64,000 nucleotides of DNA from Chalciporus piperatus (lineage: Eukaryota > Basidiomycota > Agaricomycetes > Boletales > Boletaceae): assembly GCA_038093975.1 (NCBI GenBank), contig JBBPTG010000090.1, positions 1 through 64,000 on the forward strand. Direction: 5' to 3'. The position numbers were made by a program, and so were the translations under genes. Shown here piece after piece: positions 33,034 to 46,703 of the stretch; within the stretch, counting starts at the first letter, position 1, and every line of letters starts with the position of its first letter. A model generated the notes under the pieces. It was not told where the DNA came from. It saw only the letters and a program-made list of their open reading frames with translations, and ran no database searches.

Positions 33034-35621
33034 CGATGGCTAGAAGGACAGCGGCGTCACTCAGAACCGATTCTCAAATGAGGTCGAGTGGCTCAAGGTG
33101 GCTCCTTGTTCCATGGCAATCGCCGTGATCATCTGTCCCGCGCTGTCGAACATGCCTCTTGCTCCTTTTGTATTGGTATTATTGAAACATGCAGTCGGAT
33201 GACATTTCTTCCTCACCTCAACATTCTGGGTCCTGACAGGCATGACATTCCGATCAGCATCCGCAGACATTGTTCATGTCAGTGGAACAGTCATGGACGC
33301 AGTATTCAGGCACGAGACCATCTCAGCAAAGAAATTGACCTCTGGAGCACAATAGCGAGAAACAGCGCATCATCCAATAAACACGCACTTGATTATCAAC
33401 GTGCGGTTGGATGCATTCGGACGTAGAGCGGGAACGGAGGCTGTGGGGCACTTGACATTCCTTGACTTGGCTTCCCCGTGTTTTCTGCCACCACTTGCAC
33501 GAGCTTTACTGGGCAGCCTGGGCAGTTCCACTTCCTCAAGCATGATAAATACACGTATGCCTTCCAGAAACTTATCAGTCCGCCGCGTTTCCTCCGAAAG
33601 AATTGTCGATAATATACCTCCATTAGCCTGAGCACAGGGAATTCAAGCAGCTTCCTGTCGCAAATTTTGATTCCTCCGAAATAACTCGCGCGGTAGTACC
33701 AGAACAAGGGCATCGGAGCGTATCGGAGAGTGCCGCTGACGTTGAAGAGCAGAAGGAAATGCTTTCACGGATCAGGAAGCCTGTCACTTATCTGAGCGTT
33801 TTCAATTTAGGCGAGCCTGTACGAATCGGTCACAAATCTGGTAAAGTAACCAACCCTCGCTCCTGTCCGTTGCGAAGGTGGCTTTATCTGAATCTGTTTT
33901 TTTTTCTTTCTCCTACTTTGGTGCGGAACCGCGAAAACCGCTATGGAATTCGAAGCCCCAGATCAGGCCGATACCCGTTACCGCCCCAGCGCACCGATGT
34001 GACCTGCCAGTGGCAGAGCCAACGCGGGGACCCGGGACGGCTCATACAAAGATCCACGCTCCAGCTCGCTAATAATACGCCATCGTTGGGGGTGGTAATA
34101 GTATGAAAATCGTTGTTGGGATGGACTCCCGCCGGGAAAGGTCATATGAGACGTGCTGCTTGCTACCGTGGTAATCGGGAAGAGCTCATCCAGTAAGTCT
34201 TATGCCCTTGGTGGACTGTTGCTTGTTTTGATTGGCGCAAAGAATTTGCATTTGTCTTCCATGCAGATCCGGGTCCTGGCGATTGTCGGCGGTTCAGTTG
34301 CCCTATATCCTGGGTATGAGCCCCCCTACGTACGTACGCGTAGTATCCTTGGTCAGATGGGGGCTCGATAGCGGCTGGAATGCTTCATTTTCCATGTCAA
34401 TCGGAAACAGTCCCAGAGCCAGCTAGGCGTTTTCCCAGTCTTTCGCAACTTGGGCAATTCTCGTAAGGCTATGATGATTTATAGACGTGAACGTGTCCAG
34501 GCATCCTGCATACCTTATGGCGGCCGTAAACGTTCTGACACCTTCCATGGGCCACATCTCACTGGAATGGCGTCTTGTGACAGCCACATCGATGTCATAC
34601 GAGTCACCAACGCGTCACACAATCCAATTCGATCCACATCTCCTGAACACCTGGCCTGCACCCACACCTCGTGTAATGGAGATATCCGACTGATAAGTTA
34701 GTCTTTCGCCATTTGGCTCAAACCAACCCCGGGATGACGTTTCAAATTCGTACAGGACTCGACCTCATAGGGGAAACAATCCCTGCAGCATGGTGACAAC
34801 ACCTGATCGTGTCACCTTGATCAGTGATGACTACAACCCGGTCGGTGATTACGCTCCCTCCGGACCGTTGATCAGTGTTGAAAACGTTGCCTTGCTGAAA
34901 AAAGGAATGCTGCAAGTCGTTCATGTTGTTCCACAGCAAAAGCCACTGATACCATCTTCGGAACCCTTCGAGAACTTGGGTCGTGACATGTGTACGTTCC
35001 GGTCTTGTGTGGGGCGTTGCCAAGTATTCTGGGTGCCAGGATAATGGATGCCAAACTTGTCCCGTCCTGGATGGTCTGAACCATCGATCAGTGCGATTGC
35101 CCCAGATTAAGCTACCTCCGCATGCCCGCGATGGACTGAATGAACAAATCAACGGATCGGTCCAAGGCGTAAGGCAAGGTTCCGACCTAACCAAGAGAAC
35201 GAGGCATGTCGCTCAGGGAAGTTACCCAATTTGGTTTATGAAGGGATTGTTGACGAGGATTGCCCTGTGGGCTAATACTAATCATTGATAGTGCGGCCAA
35301 GAAGGTTAAGTTTCTAGTGATAAATACGAAAACGGTCATGACTGGGTCTGGTGAAAGCGATGCATACTAATACAGCAAAACTCCAAGAAATTGTACGGGT
35401 ACATGTCTCGACTGTGACTTGGGGGCATTTACTTATACGAGAACAAATACGACAACTGACAAAGGATATCACCAGATAATTAATGATTACGAGAGCATGC
35501 AATTGGCTGGCGGAGTCGCAGCCGAGCGTAGGGTCTAGCCAGGGAGTGCAAGAATACAAAGGAGAAGAGCAAAGAATGGAAGCACAGAAACCTTCACAAA
35601 CATCGGCTTTGTCTGAGAACT
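33034..35621. other. 2.6 kb without a recognised gene
   Basis: Several short open stretches look coding but have no assignable family: plus strand about 34140-34190 (MRRAACYRGNREELI before a GTAAGT donor), 34487-34693 (VNVSRHPAYLMAAVNVL) and 34790-35000 (LISDDYNPVGDYAPSGPL). The first resembles a monooxygenase segment only weakly. They may be further relics of the tandem array. Confidence 0.35.
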
Positions 35622-37265
35622 TCATGCCACCGCTCCGTGGACACCACTGGAGCGCATATCCACGTGGTGTTGGAGACGAGGGGGTGACCTTTGCCGAAGG
35701 GGCAAAATGGGGTCGTGACCTCGGTCCGATGACGATGGGTATGAAGACGTGCGCGCAGCCGGCGGTCCATCAATCCAAGATTGGATCTCTGGCAGTTGGT
35801 TGGGGTGGTGCGGCTTTCGTGAGTCAGGGATGGATGTGAGCGGCGCAATTGAAGGGTGACTATAGTGGTACGGCGCAAGTGGAGCAACATGTGTTGAAAT
35901 AGGAGGCAGCTGTGTCGACTGCGGTGGAGTCCTGGACCGGGTCATGGTGGTAGCCAAGGGTCCCCTACGGTGGGGGAATTGGTCAGGTCTCGAGCGACCA
36001 TGGGTGCGCTCGAAGAGGCCGCATTTGTTGCAGAGCTTGGGAACGTATTAATTGTGATACCATATGGGGAATTATGAATTCTTACCACTTTACCGGGGCT
36101 TAGATTTGATCGCCTCCATGTGGAGGTATCAGTTGTACAGCAGTTGAAGCATCTCCGACGAACCCTATCGCTCAGCTTGGTCGCCGCGTCATCCGTGTAG
36201 CCGATGGTATAGTGGTTTTGCCCCGGAAGAGGGTACGAAAGAGAACCGCTGTCGCGCGTACCAGCACTACTGTGAGACAGTGCTGGGCTGTTATAGGCAG
36301 GCGACGTATGGTATGGGTGCGAATCATGTGAGTATCTGTGCTCAGGGTGTGTCCGTGAGCTGTATGAGTAGCTGTGAGACGAGCGTCCAGAGTCCCGGAC
36401 AGGATCATGAGGGTATGGTCGTGATTGCCGTGACATTTGCTCTTGAGAATAGTAGGCATCGGAGTACCCTGAGTGGGATTCGACTGAGCGGTCTGCGGGT
36501 GACCGACGAGGTGCCGGTGACGAGACCGACGAGCGATCCAATGAAGAGACCGACAAAGAGGGGGAATGGGTGAGAGTCGCTATGGGCGGGGGACTAGGCC
36601 TGCGATACGAGTGATCATAGGCATATTCATAGTCGCGGCGGTGACTGTGGTTGAAAGCTGTTCGTGAGGATCAAAAGCAGGAAGCGATCGAAGGGGACAT
36701 ACGATGAAGGTATTGGCATTGATTCGACACGGTGAGGCATGTTGAGAGGATTGAGGCGAGTGGGCGCCTGAGATGAAGAGAGGGAATGGAGAGGAAGACC
36801 GAGTGAGGGGTTGCTGACAGAGTGCTCTGACTTATCAATGGCGAAAGACGTCGAGAACTGATAATGGATCAACAGATCAAAAGAGAGCGCGATACCGAAG
36901 CAAACAAAGAACGAACACCGCGCTGATCAAAGGGATCAGGAAGTCGTAAATTTGGAGTAAGGGCTGTTTCGAGAGATCGGGTGTCTGGTTTAGAAAAGGC
37001 AAGTGTTAAGGAATGTGGGAGACCGGTGGGCTGGACTTACCGTTATCAGGAAGGCGATGATCAGATGCAGTCGCGGATGGCTCACGCGGAGAGGGATAGC
37101 GTGGTTCTGATTGCTGTGAGCTGTGGCGGTCTTCCCTAAGGAAATTGAAGGTTAGAATGAGACAACGAGGCGTTGGTATTTAAGTACTTGCCAGGAACTA
37201 AATTTGCTTTTCTGAGAAGATTCCCTGTGCGGTTCAGCGGTCTGGTGACCCGAGTGGGAGACCAT
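35622..37265 (-). CDS. GATA-type zinc-finger transcription factor, 461 aa
   Basis: Six exons: 37265-37192, 37135-37041, 36984-36896, 36857-36703, 36644-36086 and 36035-35622, totalling exactly 462 codons. The finger spans the last intron: CFNCCTTDTSTWRRS, then SPGKVLCNKCGLFERTHG, with Cys303, 306, 326 and 329 (C-x2-C-x19-C-x2-C). TxTWRR and LCNKCGLFERTH are typical of the fungal class. The finger is followed by the basic stretch RSRPDQFPHRRG. The N-terminal 290 residues are Ser/Tyr/Pro/His-rich and disordered. The first intron starts with GC (GCAAGT), not GT. The start MVSHSGHQ is the first ATG in frame, but an upstream exon is possible. GATA factors of this form often act in light, nitrogen or developmental control; which applies here is not shown. 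Confidence 0.82.
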
Positions 37266-40200
37266 CGACACACTGGGCCGTGAAAGTTGAGAGAGACGTT
37301 CTGCAGCGAAAGATGTCCTCAACGTGTCCCGCCCTTGTCGACACAGACGTACACGAACCTTTTGTTTTCTTTCAAATTTGTGCGGACGCAAACTCACACC
37401 GCGATCCAGAGTAAACAGCTCCCCGGGAAGGATCAGAAAGGCGTATAGAACCGCCCATCTTAATATTTTCTGTTATGTTAGCAATTATTATTATGAAAAC
37501 CTATTCTTACCCTTCTGTAATCGGAGTTCCAACTCCTCGTTCTCATGCAGCCACGGCACAGCCGGCTTTGTTCTCACAACTGCCCCGCTGCGCCCGTCAT
37601 TATTACCATTTTAATCGCCGACTTACGACCAATTCAGCGAGTCAGCGATCCGCGTCTGGAGGACTCGTTCCCATCATTGGCGGTTGTCGTCCAATCCAGG
37701 GGCGTAAATGGCAGGTATATCACCCGAATATGATTGTAGTTACCCATCGATCTCCCGCTATCAGAATCGAAACACGCCCCCTTCTTATCGCAGTTCGCTA
37801 ACACTCATCTGGATCTGCCCTAGCCCTGTGAGAGGATGCGCGATCATCTTGTGCTCGTGCGCGGGTGTTCTATAATTGCTCCTAGGTTATCATAGGGTAT
37901 CATCGTGATTGCCTACCCTATCACATCGACCCTGTGCATCAATCAGATTCCGTGCCCTTCATTTTGTTCATTATCTCACTCTAAATAGTAACCATTCCGT
38001 CGCCATGTCATACAGCATCCCAGCTTCCATATAGCATAAACACAATTGGTCGATACCAACCTCCGTTCCACTGCCTCCCCTTCTTTGGATGAATACGCAT
38101 CCGCTCTTTATTTCCAATGTTTTCTTCCGTTCTCGCCTGTTCACGACCTTTCCCAGGTGCCTGACGTTGACAGGACTCGACTGTTTGGATGTACATACTC
38201 ATACGTTCCTCTGCATAGCTTGGAACGGTACGTGATTGAACAATCGTTTCGTACCCAACGTGGTCGCCAAGCTCCAAACTACTGCCGCACACTTCGACGC
38301 CCGCTGTTGTTCTTACCCAGATCCGTACTATGGCAGGGTGCGGGGACGCAATGCCATTTGAAAATGCACAATGTCTACATTTTGGGACCCCGGCCCGCCC
38401 CTAACTAATCCAGAAGCTGACACCTGAATCTTCTAGCCCCTCATGGCCCTCAAGATATACTTGTCCTTACCGTTGCTATCCCAAGTTGGGAAACGTTCTT
38501 TTCTTCACATAGGGGACTTCACAATTCCTCACGTTCATCGACGATGATGGCCCTCGGACTCGTCATGATGGAAAATGCACCCTGGGTGAATATGGGGAGA
38601 TGGGTCTTTTCGCTGTGTACTCTTCCGCGGAGAGATTGTTTTGGGTGGTTCCCTTCGTCTATCAGAAGCCGGAGCTGAAGGAATATCTCTCTCCCATATC
38701 CGAGCCATTCTGACGCTCCGAGGACAAATTCGCTCGGGTCATGCCGTCAATTATAATCGCTCAAACTAGGTCCCGGACTTTACATGACAGCATATAATCA
38801 GGTAATCATACGACGCGCCTCGGGAGAAGACGCCCCAGCGGAAAACATCGAATGCATGGAAGGATAATACGACGCTCATTCAAGGAAGAGACCAGTTTTG
38901 ATGCCAAGATCACCCCATCCGCTGATTCGGCATCTACCGTACAGTGCTTGTTCAATCATCAACAACTTGGGTCACATTTGTCGTCCGAGCGGTACGTCTG
39001 CTGATCCCCGTTTTTGACAACAGGGGGAAAAGCTGCCAGTCGCTTGGCATTCCTGTACCCCAGAATGTCCGCGACAAAAACAGGATTCGAAGGTATGCAT
39101 ACTTGCTGGCACGTAGCGTCATCCCGCAAATTTTAAACGCACGAATTCTTCGCGTTACGCTCAGGTGACCACTTTCTAGCATCATCTAAGTGTGTGCGTT
39201 TCAAATTCTTGCTCACACGCGCTCAGGTTAATACAAATTTAGATCGCTTAAGTGCTGTCGACGGTCCCCCGCAGTCTATGCTAAGAGAAAGACGGGGCCC
39301 TTTCTCTGTCGTGGCCATCTCTAGCGATTCCATGTGCATTAGCGACTTGATTAGGAATCGAGCGGTATGTTGCCGCTGGCAGGTGCGACTCCCCCTCGGT
39401 CGACCGTCAGCTTCACCTAGCTTGGAGCGAGGGGCCTCGCTGTTTTAATTCATGTATCTGATCCAATCACGCATCATTCCTTGATCTTCTTCTCAGCACC
39501 TCACCACATTCCCACCAGCCCCTGTTTCCCTGGTTGACCTTAATGACCGCACTTGCTGTTATTTTTCTCCAAAACCCTAATCGTAAAGGCTATCCCCACT
39601 TCCTACCCCGTGATTATTCCCGGATTTTCAATGAAAGTGCAGGCCCTTGTTTTCAAGTGACCTGTGCGACCTGGAGGACCTCGTCGTCCTATGGGAGAAT
39701 ATGCCAAAATCTCAGATTCCCCGAGCATCGAGCATGTGAGCATTCACTATAATGGTTAGAGTGACCGCCTGCAATGCCCGACGACCACGCAATTACACAG
39801 GCTCCCATTATTCTGGCAACCTCTCCCCGGCAAAATTTCTAAAGGTAGACACACACCAGGCGCACGCTGAGACGTACAGCAGAGAATTCTCACCAGGGTT
39901 TTTAATCTTCAGACTTTAGGCCGCCTACTGCACCCACTCGTATCCCGATGTAAACTGAAATTGTTTGACATACATAATCAGGTGGGGTGGTGGGCCATCT
40001 TCAGCCCGCGAATTCATCACGCCGTAGGAGGTGTGACTGTCAATGTATCATGGTATGCCACGATCAAACAGCGGAAGTTCCGGGAGCTTTCGATTAACGG
40101 GCAGTCGCATTGCTATTGCTTCTAAATTATTTACTTGATGCGCGTGATGTGGATTTCGACAACCATGAACGGTATTCTTGATCTATTCATGAATAACTCG

Positions 40201-41618
40201 TCGAGGAAATTGTGATGCAATTACGGAGTTGGGCGCGGGTCCGAGCGTACGCCCTTCCACGTGCGTTTCATTCTCCAGCGCCAGCTACTATGATACGGGT
40301 AACGGTAGGTGATGAACTGTGATGAACGATGATCCTGAGGCGGGCGCGACCGGTATTACTTGTATACCCTTTTTGCGCGGTGAGAGCGATTCTAGACTGG
40401 TGATCACACTTTTCCATGCCCACGTGTAGACTTCATGCTTCATGCTGGCACCCTTCCAGAATCGAGAAACTCGTTCCTAGATAGTTTATCGATCATATGG
40501 TACTTGAGACACGGATGTCATACACCTGGTGGATTCCTGTCAGAATTGCTTCCGTGAGGGGGGGGGGGAGGGCGTATGTACGAGGTAGTACATAATCGAC
40601 GGTGACGTCCGAGATTTGAGGCAACAGCGTGTCCGTGATCGCTTGGCACCTCTTTTTCAGGGGAGTTAAGATTGCGAAATCTGGATCCCACACACCCGCG
40701 CTATGTATGTATCACGCATCAAAAATTCGGGACATTCGGGGAAAAACGAACTGATCGTGTGGCGGTTGTATCAGCGTGGGACAAAGGGACGGGATATATA
40801 TAATAATATATGTAGTACGTACTAGAACCTAGTCGAGTCCGTCGTCGCCGGCGGTTTGATTGACGCATGACGCATGACGTGGGTGAAAATCTCGAGGGTG
40901 CAGTGCACTGCCAGCCTATGCCATCAATCTCCACCAACACACCCGCCAGAACCTTGAAATTTGTACATACCACATATAGCGCGCTTAATAAGTGTTTGCG
41001 GAGACATGTGAAAGCCGATTCCATATGTCAAGTGTCAGTCAAGGACATATCTGATTGACATGTAGACAGAATCAGTACAACAGTTCAATTCAATCAGAGT
41101 CTCGACTCTGTCACCGCACCTTGTCGCACCCAATGACATGATCGCGGCGTACCCGTTTGACATTGTTTCACGGTCGAGTGTGAAGATCCGAGACTGAGGG
41201 CTATGCTGCTATAGTACCAGCTGACCCGGACCGATTTAAGGATGAGCGAATATTCTCCATTTGGGGATTTCGACTTTTCCCCCGTAAGCTTTTTGCTTCC
41301 GTGAAGGGATGCTCCCGTTAGCCTCCGTTAGCCTCTGAATGATCGGAGGTGATATCCCTGTTCGATATTTGTTTGACTGAGTAGAGTTTTGTTCGGGTGG
41401 AGAGGCGATGGTCGCAGAAGAGGAAATGACTCAAATGAGTTCCGCCCGAGGGGTCCATCGCTTCCCACTCCTATCATTCTACAGTGAAATTCAATCTTAA
41501 TTAGCCGGACCCATTATACGCGAACTCCCTCAATACAGAGAGAAAACAAGTCCAAACCCACAGCACACGACAAGGCCACTCCCATCGAGATATATCCCAT
41601 CGCTTTGGAAAAGCTATT
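37266..41618. other. 4.3 kb without a recognised gene
   Basis: A plus-strand exon-like piece at about 38512-38713 begins after CACATAG and reads LTFIDDDGPRTRH then MGLFAVYSSAERLFWVVPF, ending in a stop. I do not know its family. A G-run (12 G with one A) lies at 40559-40571 and an AT-rich dinucleotide stretch near 40795-40815. The rest has no coding character. Confidence 0.4.
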
Positions 41619-44600
41619 CTACCCATCAGAATCTACGTCGGTAGAGCCCTCGGACATCCTGTGGCGAGGCGCTGTAGACCACGCTCGCAACGTTCCATCG
41701 TGACTTCCAGTGGCAAACATCATGGGTTCATCTGTGGAGTTGTTCCAACTTATGCACGTCATGTCCCTCAGTTCGGACATGTTCAAGGGACGAAGGTAGC
41801 GCAGGAGCGCCGCAGTCTCTCTGTCCCAGATGTGGACGTCTCCCGCTGGTGGTGGCGAAGACGGATGTGTCAAAGCCTGAGATCCCCGTGTTGCGTAACA
41901 TGAAAGCGAGGTACTCACATTTCCCAACACAATACACGAATTGCTCATCCCTGCCACCAAAATAGCACGACCCAACGATCCACGTGGGTACGTTCAGAGC
42001 GAAGGTGTGTTTGAGGTTCAGTCGAGCTGTGAACGTTGTCTCTCCATCCGTTCGTGCTCGGTCTCTCACGACCTCGAGTTTCCATAGCTGGGGTGGCGCC
42101 TATCACAAAATACTCAGTGTAGACAAGTGCGTGGAAACGGATAGGATGACATACTTGTGAAAATGAGATAAGGATCGCATGACTCTTCCTCGCTATAACA
42201 ATGTCGCGGACATCATCAAACAACGGCGTTTGACTGGCAGAAAGAAAGCATGAGATTACGGCCATGTCATCCGTGCAGGCAACCCACTTCTCCTTTCGTT
42301 TGGTAAGCATATTGTACACTACATGTCTTTGTCAAGGCGAGGTAGTAACCTCGACAAGGAATGAAGTCCTTACCAATGATCCGCTTCTCGACTTTGATCT
42401 GACGAGTAGGCCGCGGCCTGTCTGGTGGAGGTATAGCAGGCCCGATGGCGATGAGGCGCGAACAGTCCGACGTCACGGCAATGTTGATCAATCGCACTTG
42501 GCCCAGGTGGTACGTATCCAAGACCTTGAATGCACCATGCGGTCAGGGATGAGACGAACAGCGATTCTCGACCTGGTGGATCTATACCTTTCCGTGTGGA
42601 TCCTAAGTTAAAAATAGAATTCAGTTTAGCGAGACTGACGGCGGATGATCTACGTACCAGCTTCACCACGTCACTGCCTTCGACTGACAGGAATCCTAGC
42701 GTGATCATCAGTGGGAATGATTTGAGAATATATAGTCTGCAGTATGTCCTACCCGTTCCGTTGGGAAGCCAAACGACCGAGCTAACAGCATTGGATCGGT
42801 CCATCGTCTGTTTGCAGACGCCATTCTGGGGCGAACTTTAGCTTCGGAGCATGCAACGTGTAAACAGTAAGATACCTCTGTCCACAGTTTAATACCGCGT
42901 GTGAACCGCGTGAGGAGAGCTTTGCCATTCGGCGACCTGGTGACTCATAAGCACCATATGCAGTGAGGCTAACGCAACGAGGACGTGATGTACCAAGCCA
43001 CTTGACTGACGAAGCCCCTGACGTGAACGAGCGTGCGATGATGAGAGAGGGCGTCCTTCACGCGGTAACTCGGTTAGGAATACAAGTCACACGACCACGA
43101 TGACTGGCACTTACCCCAACACGAAATATCATCGCAGTTCGATCCCAGCTATAGAGGTCATGTCATTGGCTCGCCCAAAACGCGTGACAAACGTCAAAAG
43201 CCTAGACCTACCTAGACGTAGCCAGGTATTTGCCGTTCGGTGAAAACTGAATGTGCCGCACGAGCGCTTGATGAGGAAAGAGCTCTTGTGACAGCTCCAG
43301 GGCCTTGAGTTCTTCAATGACTTTCGTCACGCGGGTCCCACGAAGTGCCAAGACGCCAGGATCTGGAAGAGGGCTTGCGGACGGATCAGGCTCAGGCATG
43401 GGTTGCCACCACGAGTTATTGCGCGCGAGGCCCGGTCGTACCGGTTTAGGTCGATTACCGGTGGTCTTCTGAAGCTTAATCACCGCCCGGACGGCGTTCT
43501 GGAAGCGCTGCTTTGGATCACGGACGTCAAGACTCGATGTGTCTGGTTTATAACAACCAGAAGAACTTGGGTTTTCAGTCGAGATGGCATCAGTGGAATG
43601 CCCAATTGCATGGATGGATTGAGTGCCAAGTTTTGTCTTCCGTGCTTCGGACATCCGAGTGAGCAGGCGATTGCAAGAGTCACGTGTCGCCGCGATACGT
43701 TGGCAGCACCATTGCACGGCAACACGATGGGCTCGTACAATTCCGAGCTCAGGCAATTCGTCGAGCGTTTCGTAGATGACCTCCTCGAGCCACTTTTGAT
43801 CCTTTTGATCTTTTTGATACACATACGCCCAGCGCTCCAATACAAACCAGCCGGAGATGAAAATCAGGCCCGAGGACGCAACGAGCTGTGGATTTACAGA
43901 AACTTGGACGATGTGCGTATCGCAAGGATAAGGGAGAGACATACCGTTAGAACGACTACGAACGCGGAGGTAATTGGGTGCTGAAAGAAGAAGTGTTGTC
44001 AGTGGGGAAGAAAGAGAAGAGGAGAAGCGTACCTGTCCGGATGAATACATAAAGAGCACGACGCCGGCGGAAAAGCACGCAATGGCGATGACCAGGAATA
44101 CAAGTGGGGACCCTTTCATCCAAACGAGCAGCCACCACGGAACCCTCTGCAACGGCGAGCGACTATCATCGCTTAGTCAAGAGTACCATCACGAGAAGAT
44201 TACGGGACTCTCACTAGATTGATTGTTTCCAGGTTAGACCCAGGAGGCCGTTTACTCCTCCTCCAATACTGAACACCAATGATGCCAACCAGAACATGTT
44301 CACGTTGCGAGCAATGGTACTACCCGTCATCTTACTTGAACACGCGAGCAGCGAAGCGTCTACTGCGCCAAAGACGATCGACAACGTCGAGACGTTCAGC
44401 AAGTTCCTGACAGCATGCTGTTGATGGAACCAGATAGTGGGTATGCCTGCATGGGCCGTAAGAGAGTATACGATGAGTAGAGCTTTGCGCCTACCGATTT
44501 CGATAAAGATGTTCAGCGCCCCAGTAATATCATCGAGATGACCGCTGATTTCGATGGTCAAGTCGTGGACGTAGCGCTGGACTGCCGGAGTTCGGAACTG

Positions 44601-45652
44601 GTCTGGTGACGTAGTGGAACAGTAAGATCAGACCTGGCACGACTGGAAGTGGGAAGGCTTACTCTTGTACTCGTAGAGACAACACGAGAAGTACTTGATG
44701 AAGGAAATATATAAGATCGTAATCGGCTGTGAAGCGTGAACCCGAACGTACTCGCAAATCCCCTTCAAACGCCTTCATCGACTGACTGATGGCCTCATCA
44801 TTGAACTCTTCGAATTCATTGAGGCAGTTCAGGAAGGCACTGACGTCCTTCGCGAAGTTCTCGAGCTGCGCCGGAAGCATATCAAGCTCCAAATTGTCAT
44901 GAGACATCGGCACAGTTGAATGATTACGCCAGTCTTGCCGTCGCTCCATCAGGTTGAGGTTGAGGAGCACCTCGCGGGATTTCCGAGAAATCTTGCGCGG
45001 GAACAGACAAGCGGCGTTTTCACGAAACAAGAACAAAATCTTTCCCAATCTTTCTTGTAGCCTGAATGCAGACGAAACTATCCCGACCGATCCTCCCAAT
45101 TCGCGGGATGCATTTTCGAAATCACGAAGCTAAACAACGGGGTTAAAGTGACGATCTCCACGGTAAGACTGGGTCAATGTCTACCTGCTTGTCGAGTGTT
45201 TCAATCCGTCTAGGATTGGTGAGATGGGTACGAACGGTCGATAGCCATTAAAGTCACCTTTCAAGGTGGTAGAATAGCTCTGCGCCAGCATTTTGCTGCT
45301 TTTCATCAACAGATGGTGCTGTAAGATCTTTCCCGTTGACAATCTCTGAGGTAAAGAGGATAAAGATGAATGGCGTACGTTCACTTTCCTCAATGCCAGA
45401 AGGTTCGCCCATTGCTGCAGCATGCTAAACGCGTTAACAAGCGCAAGCCAACAAAGGAGAGAACTTGCCTGCATGAAGCTCGTTACTGCGTTTCAAGTCA
45501 GCCACCACGTCTGCGAAGCTACTAGTCAACGGTCGCCTTTGCCCAGTCCCAGGACTCCAGCTGAGAAGCGTCTTCGGGCTCATGAGTGTCGATGTCGAAC
45601 GGGGACTTGTGTGTGGCGAGCGCGACGAACCAACCAAGGTATCATCGTCCAT
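41619..45652 (-). CDS. coiled-coil, four-membrane-span, WD40 protein, 968 aa
   Basis: Twenty-one exons join without a phase error to exactly 969 codons, from MDDDTLVGSS at 45652 to the stop at 41619. Exons range from 15 nt (42602-42588) to 674 nt (43885-43212). Residues about 50-290 are helical (GAELFYHLERRIETLDKQL, SRELGGSVGIVSSAFRLQER). Four hydrophobic segments follow at about 308-330, 343-364, 380-403 and 415-438 (FWLASLVFSIGGGVNGLLG, SPLVFLVIAIACFSAGVVLF, VVVLTLVASSGLIFISGWF). A disordered linker leads to WD40 repeats from about 635 to the end (GKYLATSSWDRTAMIF, GFLSVEGSDVVKL, GDVHIWDRE, FATGSHDGTLRAW). The repeat part resembles the WDR26/GID7-like propeller. I recall the whole architecture from unnamed basidiomycete proteins. 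The first intron starts with GC. The propeller is probably cytosolic, but topology is not proven. Confidence 0.8.
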
Positions 45653-46703
45653 CTTTCGGTTAGCGAACAAAAAGAAGACGCATACACGATAAAAGTTGCA
45701 GGTTGACGGAGGTCAGGCTCACGAGTCCCGCGGCGAGTTAAGTATGTGGGCTCAAAATAGGGGAGGGCGAGGCGAGGAGGCTGCGCAGATCATATTGGGG
45801 TCATCGAACTGAAGGTGGAATAGAAGCAGGGTCCCTTCGGAGTATCTCACAGTGAGACGTGGATACTTCACGCACCATCGATCCTTGAAGTAATCAGCGT
45901 GGCCGTCTCCCTATCACGGTCATACAAGTGATACAAGCGTCGAAGATGCTGGTGTGGTAGACCGACCAAGGGCTACTTGGGACTATTGAATGTACTACTG
46001 AACTTGCGGTCAAGCGCCATTTGAAAATGCAAGGCCGCGAGCACGGGAAGTGAGGCAGGAACTCATTCAACGGAGCGCTCACCTTAATCGTGTTTCTTGC
46101 CTCGCTGCAAACACGCCCATCATGGAGGCTGTGGCTTGGGTCCTCAGACTCACATGGGCGAGTGTTGGGCGAGCGTAAAGCCGTGGAGCGTTGATGATTG
46201 AATCAGATTGACCCTCGGCCTCCCCAAACCAGACTCTCAATTATGTAAGCAGAAGACATCTACTAGTTCCCGAACCAAGTTCAGAATCACATGTGAGCGA
46301 TTGTCAAACGATGGAAATGTTCGACAAACGACGGACGTATACGAGAATAAAATCTCATAGGTTGTGTCTGTCAGCTCGTTCAAGCCCACTGACTTGGTTT
46401 GCAACATTAAACATTGACTGCCAGAGTCCCCCACCACTAGTACAATTTTCATCCACCAACTGGGGGTGGGCAACGCCCGCGAACCCGCCTCAGACTTTCC
46501 CATCTGTCATCGTCAAAGATGATTCTGTACATGGGTAACATCGGGGAAAGGGGAAGAACGTTGAAAGGTAAAGACAAATCACGAATACGAAATAAATCCG
46601 TTCAAAGGTTGCGGGCAAGCCGTTAAGTGTCATGAGGGAGAGGGTATTATAAAATAGCCTCTTCAGTGGTGCTCTGCCACGTCAAGCCAAGATTCGCCGG
46701 CTT
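45653..46703. other. intergenic, no gene recognised
   Basis: Holds the 5' flank of the WD40 membrane protein gene and the 3' flank of the decayed paralogue at 46704. No coding stretch is convincing. Confidence 0.4.

Noticed and set aside
34742..35194. Minus-strand 150-codon frame
   Set aside because: Trp/Arg/Ser-rich with no domain; the opposite strand looks at least as coding, and neither can be assigned.
43403..43984. Plus-strand 193-codon frame opposite the WD40 membrane protein
   Set aside because: It is the antisense of a 674-nt coding exon and has no homology-like features.
45346..45378. A 33-nt candidate intron in the WD40 membrane protein gene
   Set aside because: It is a multiple of three, open when read through, and shorter than any other intron here; reading through gives a better protein.
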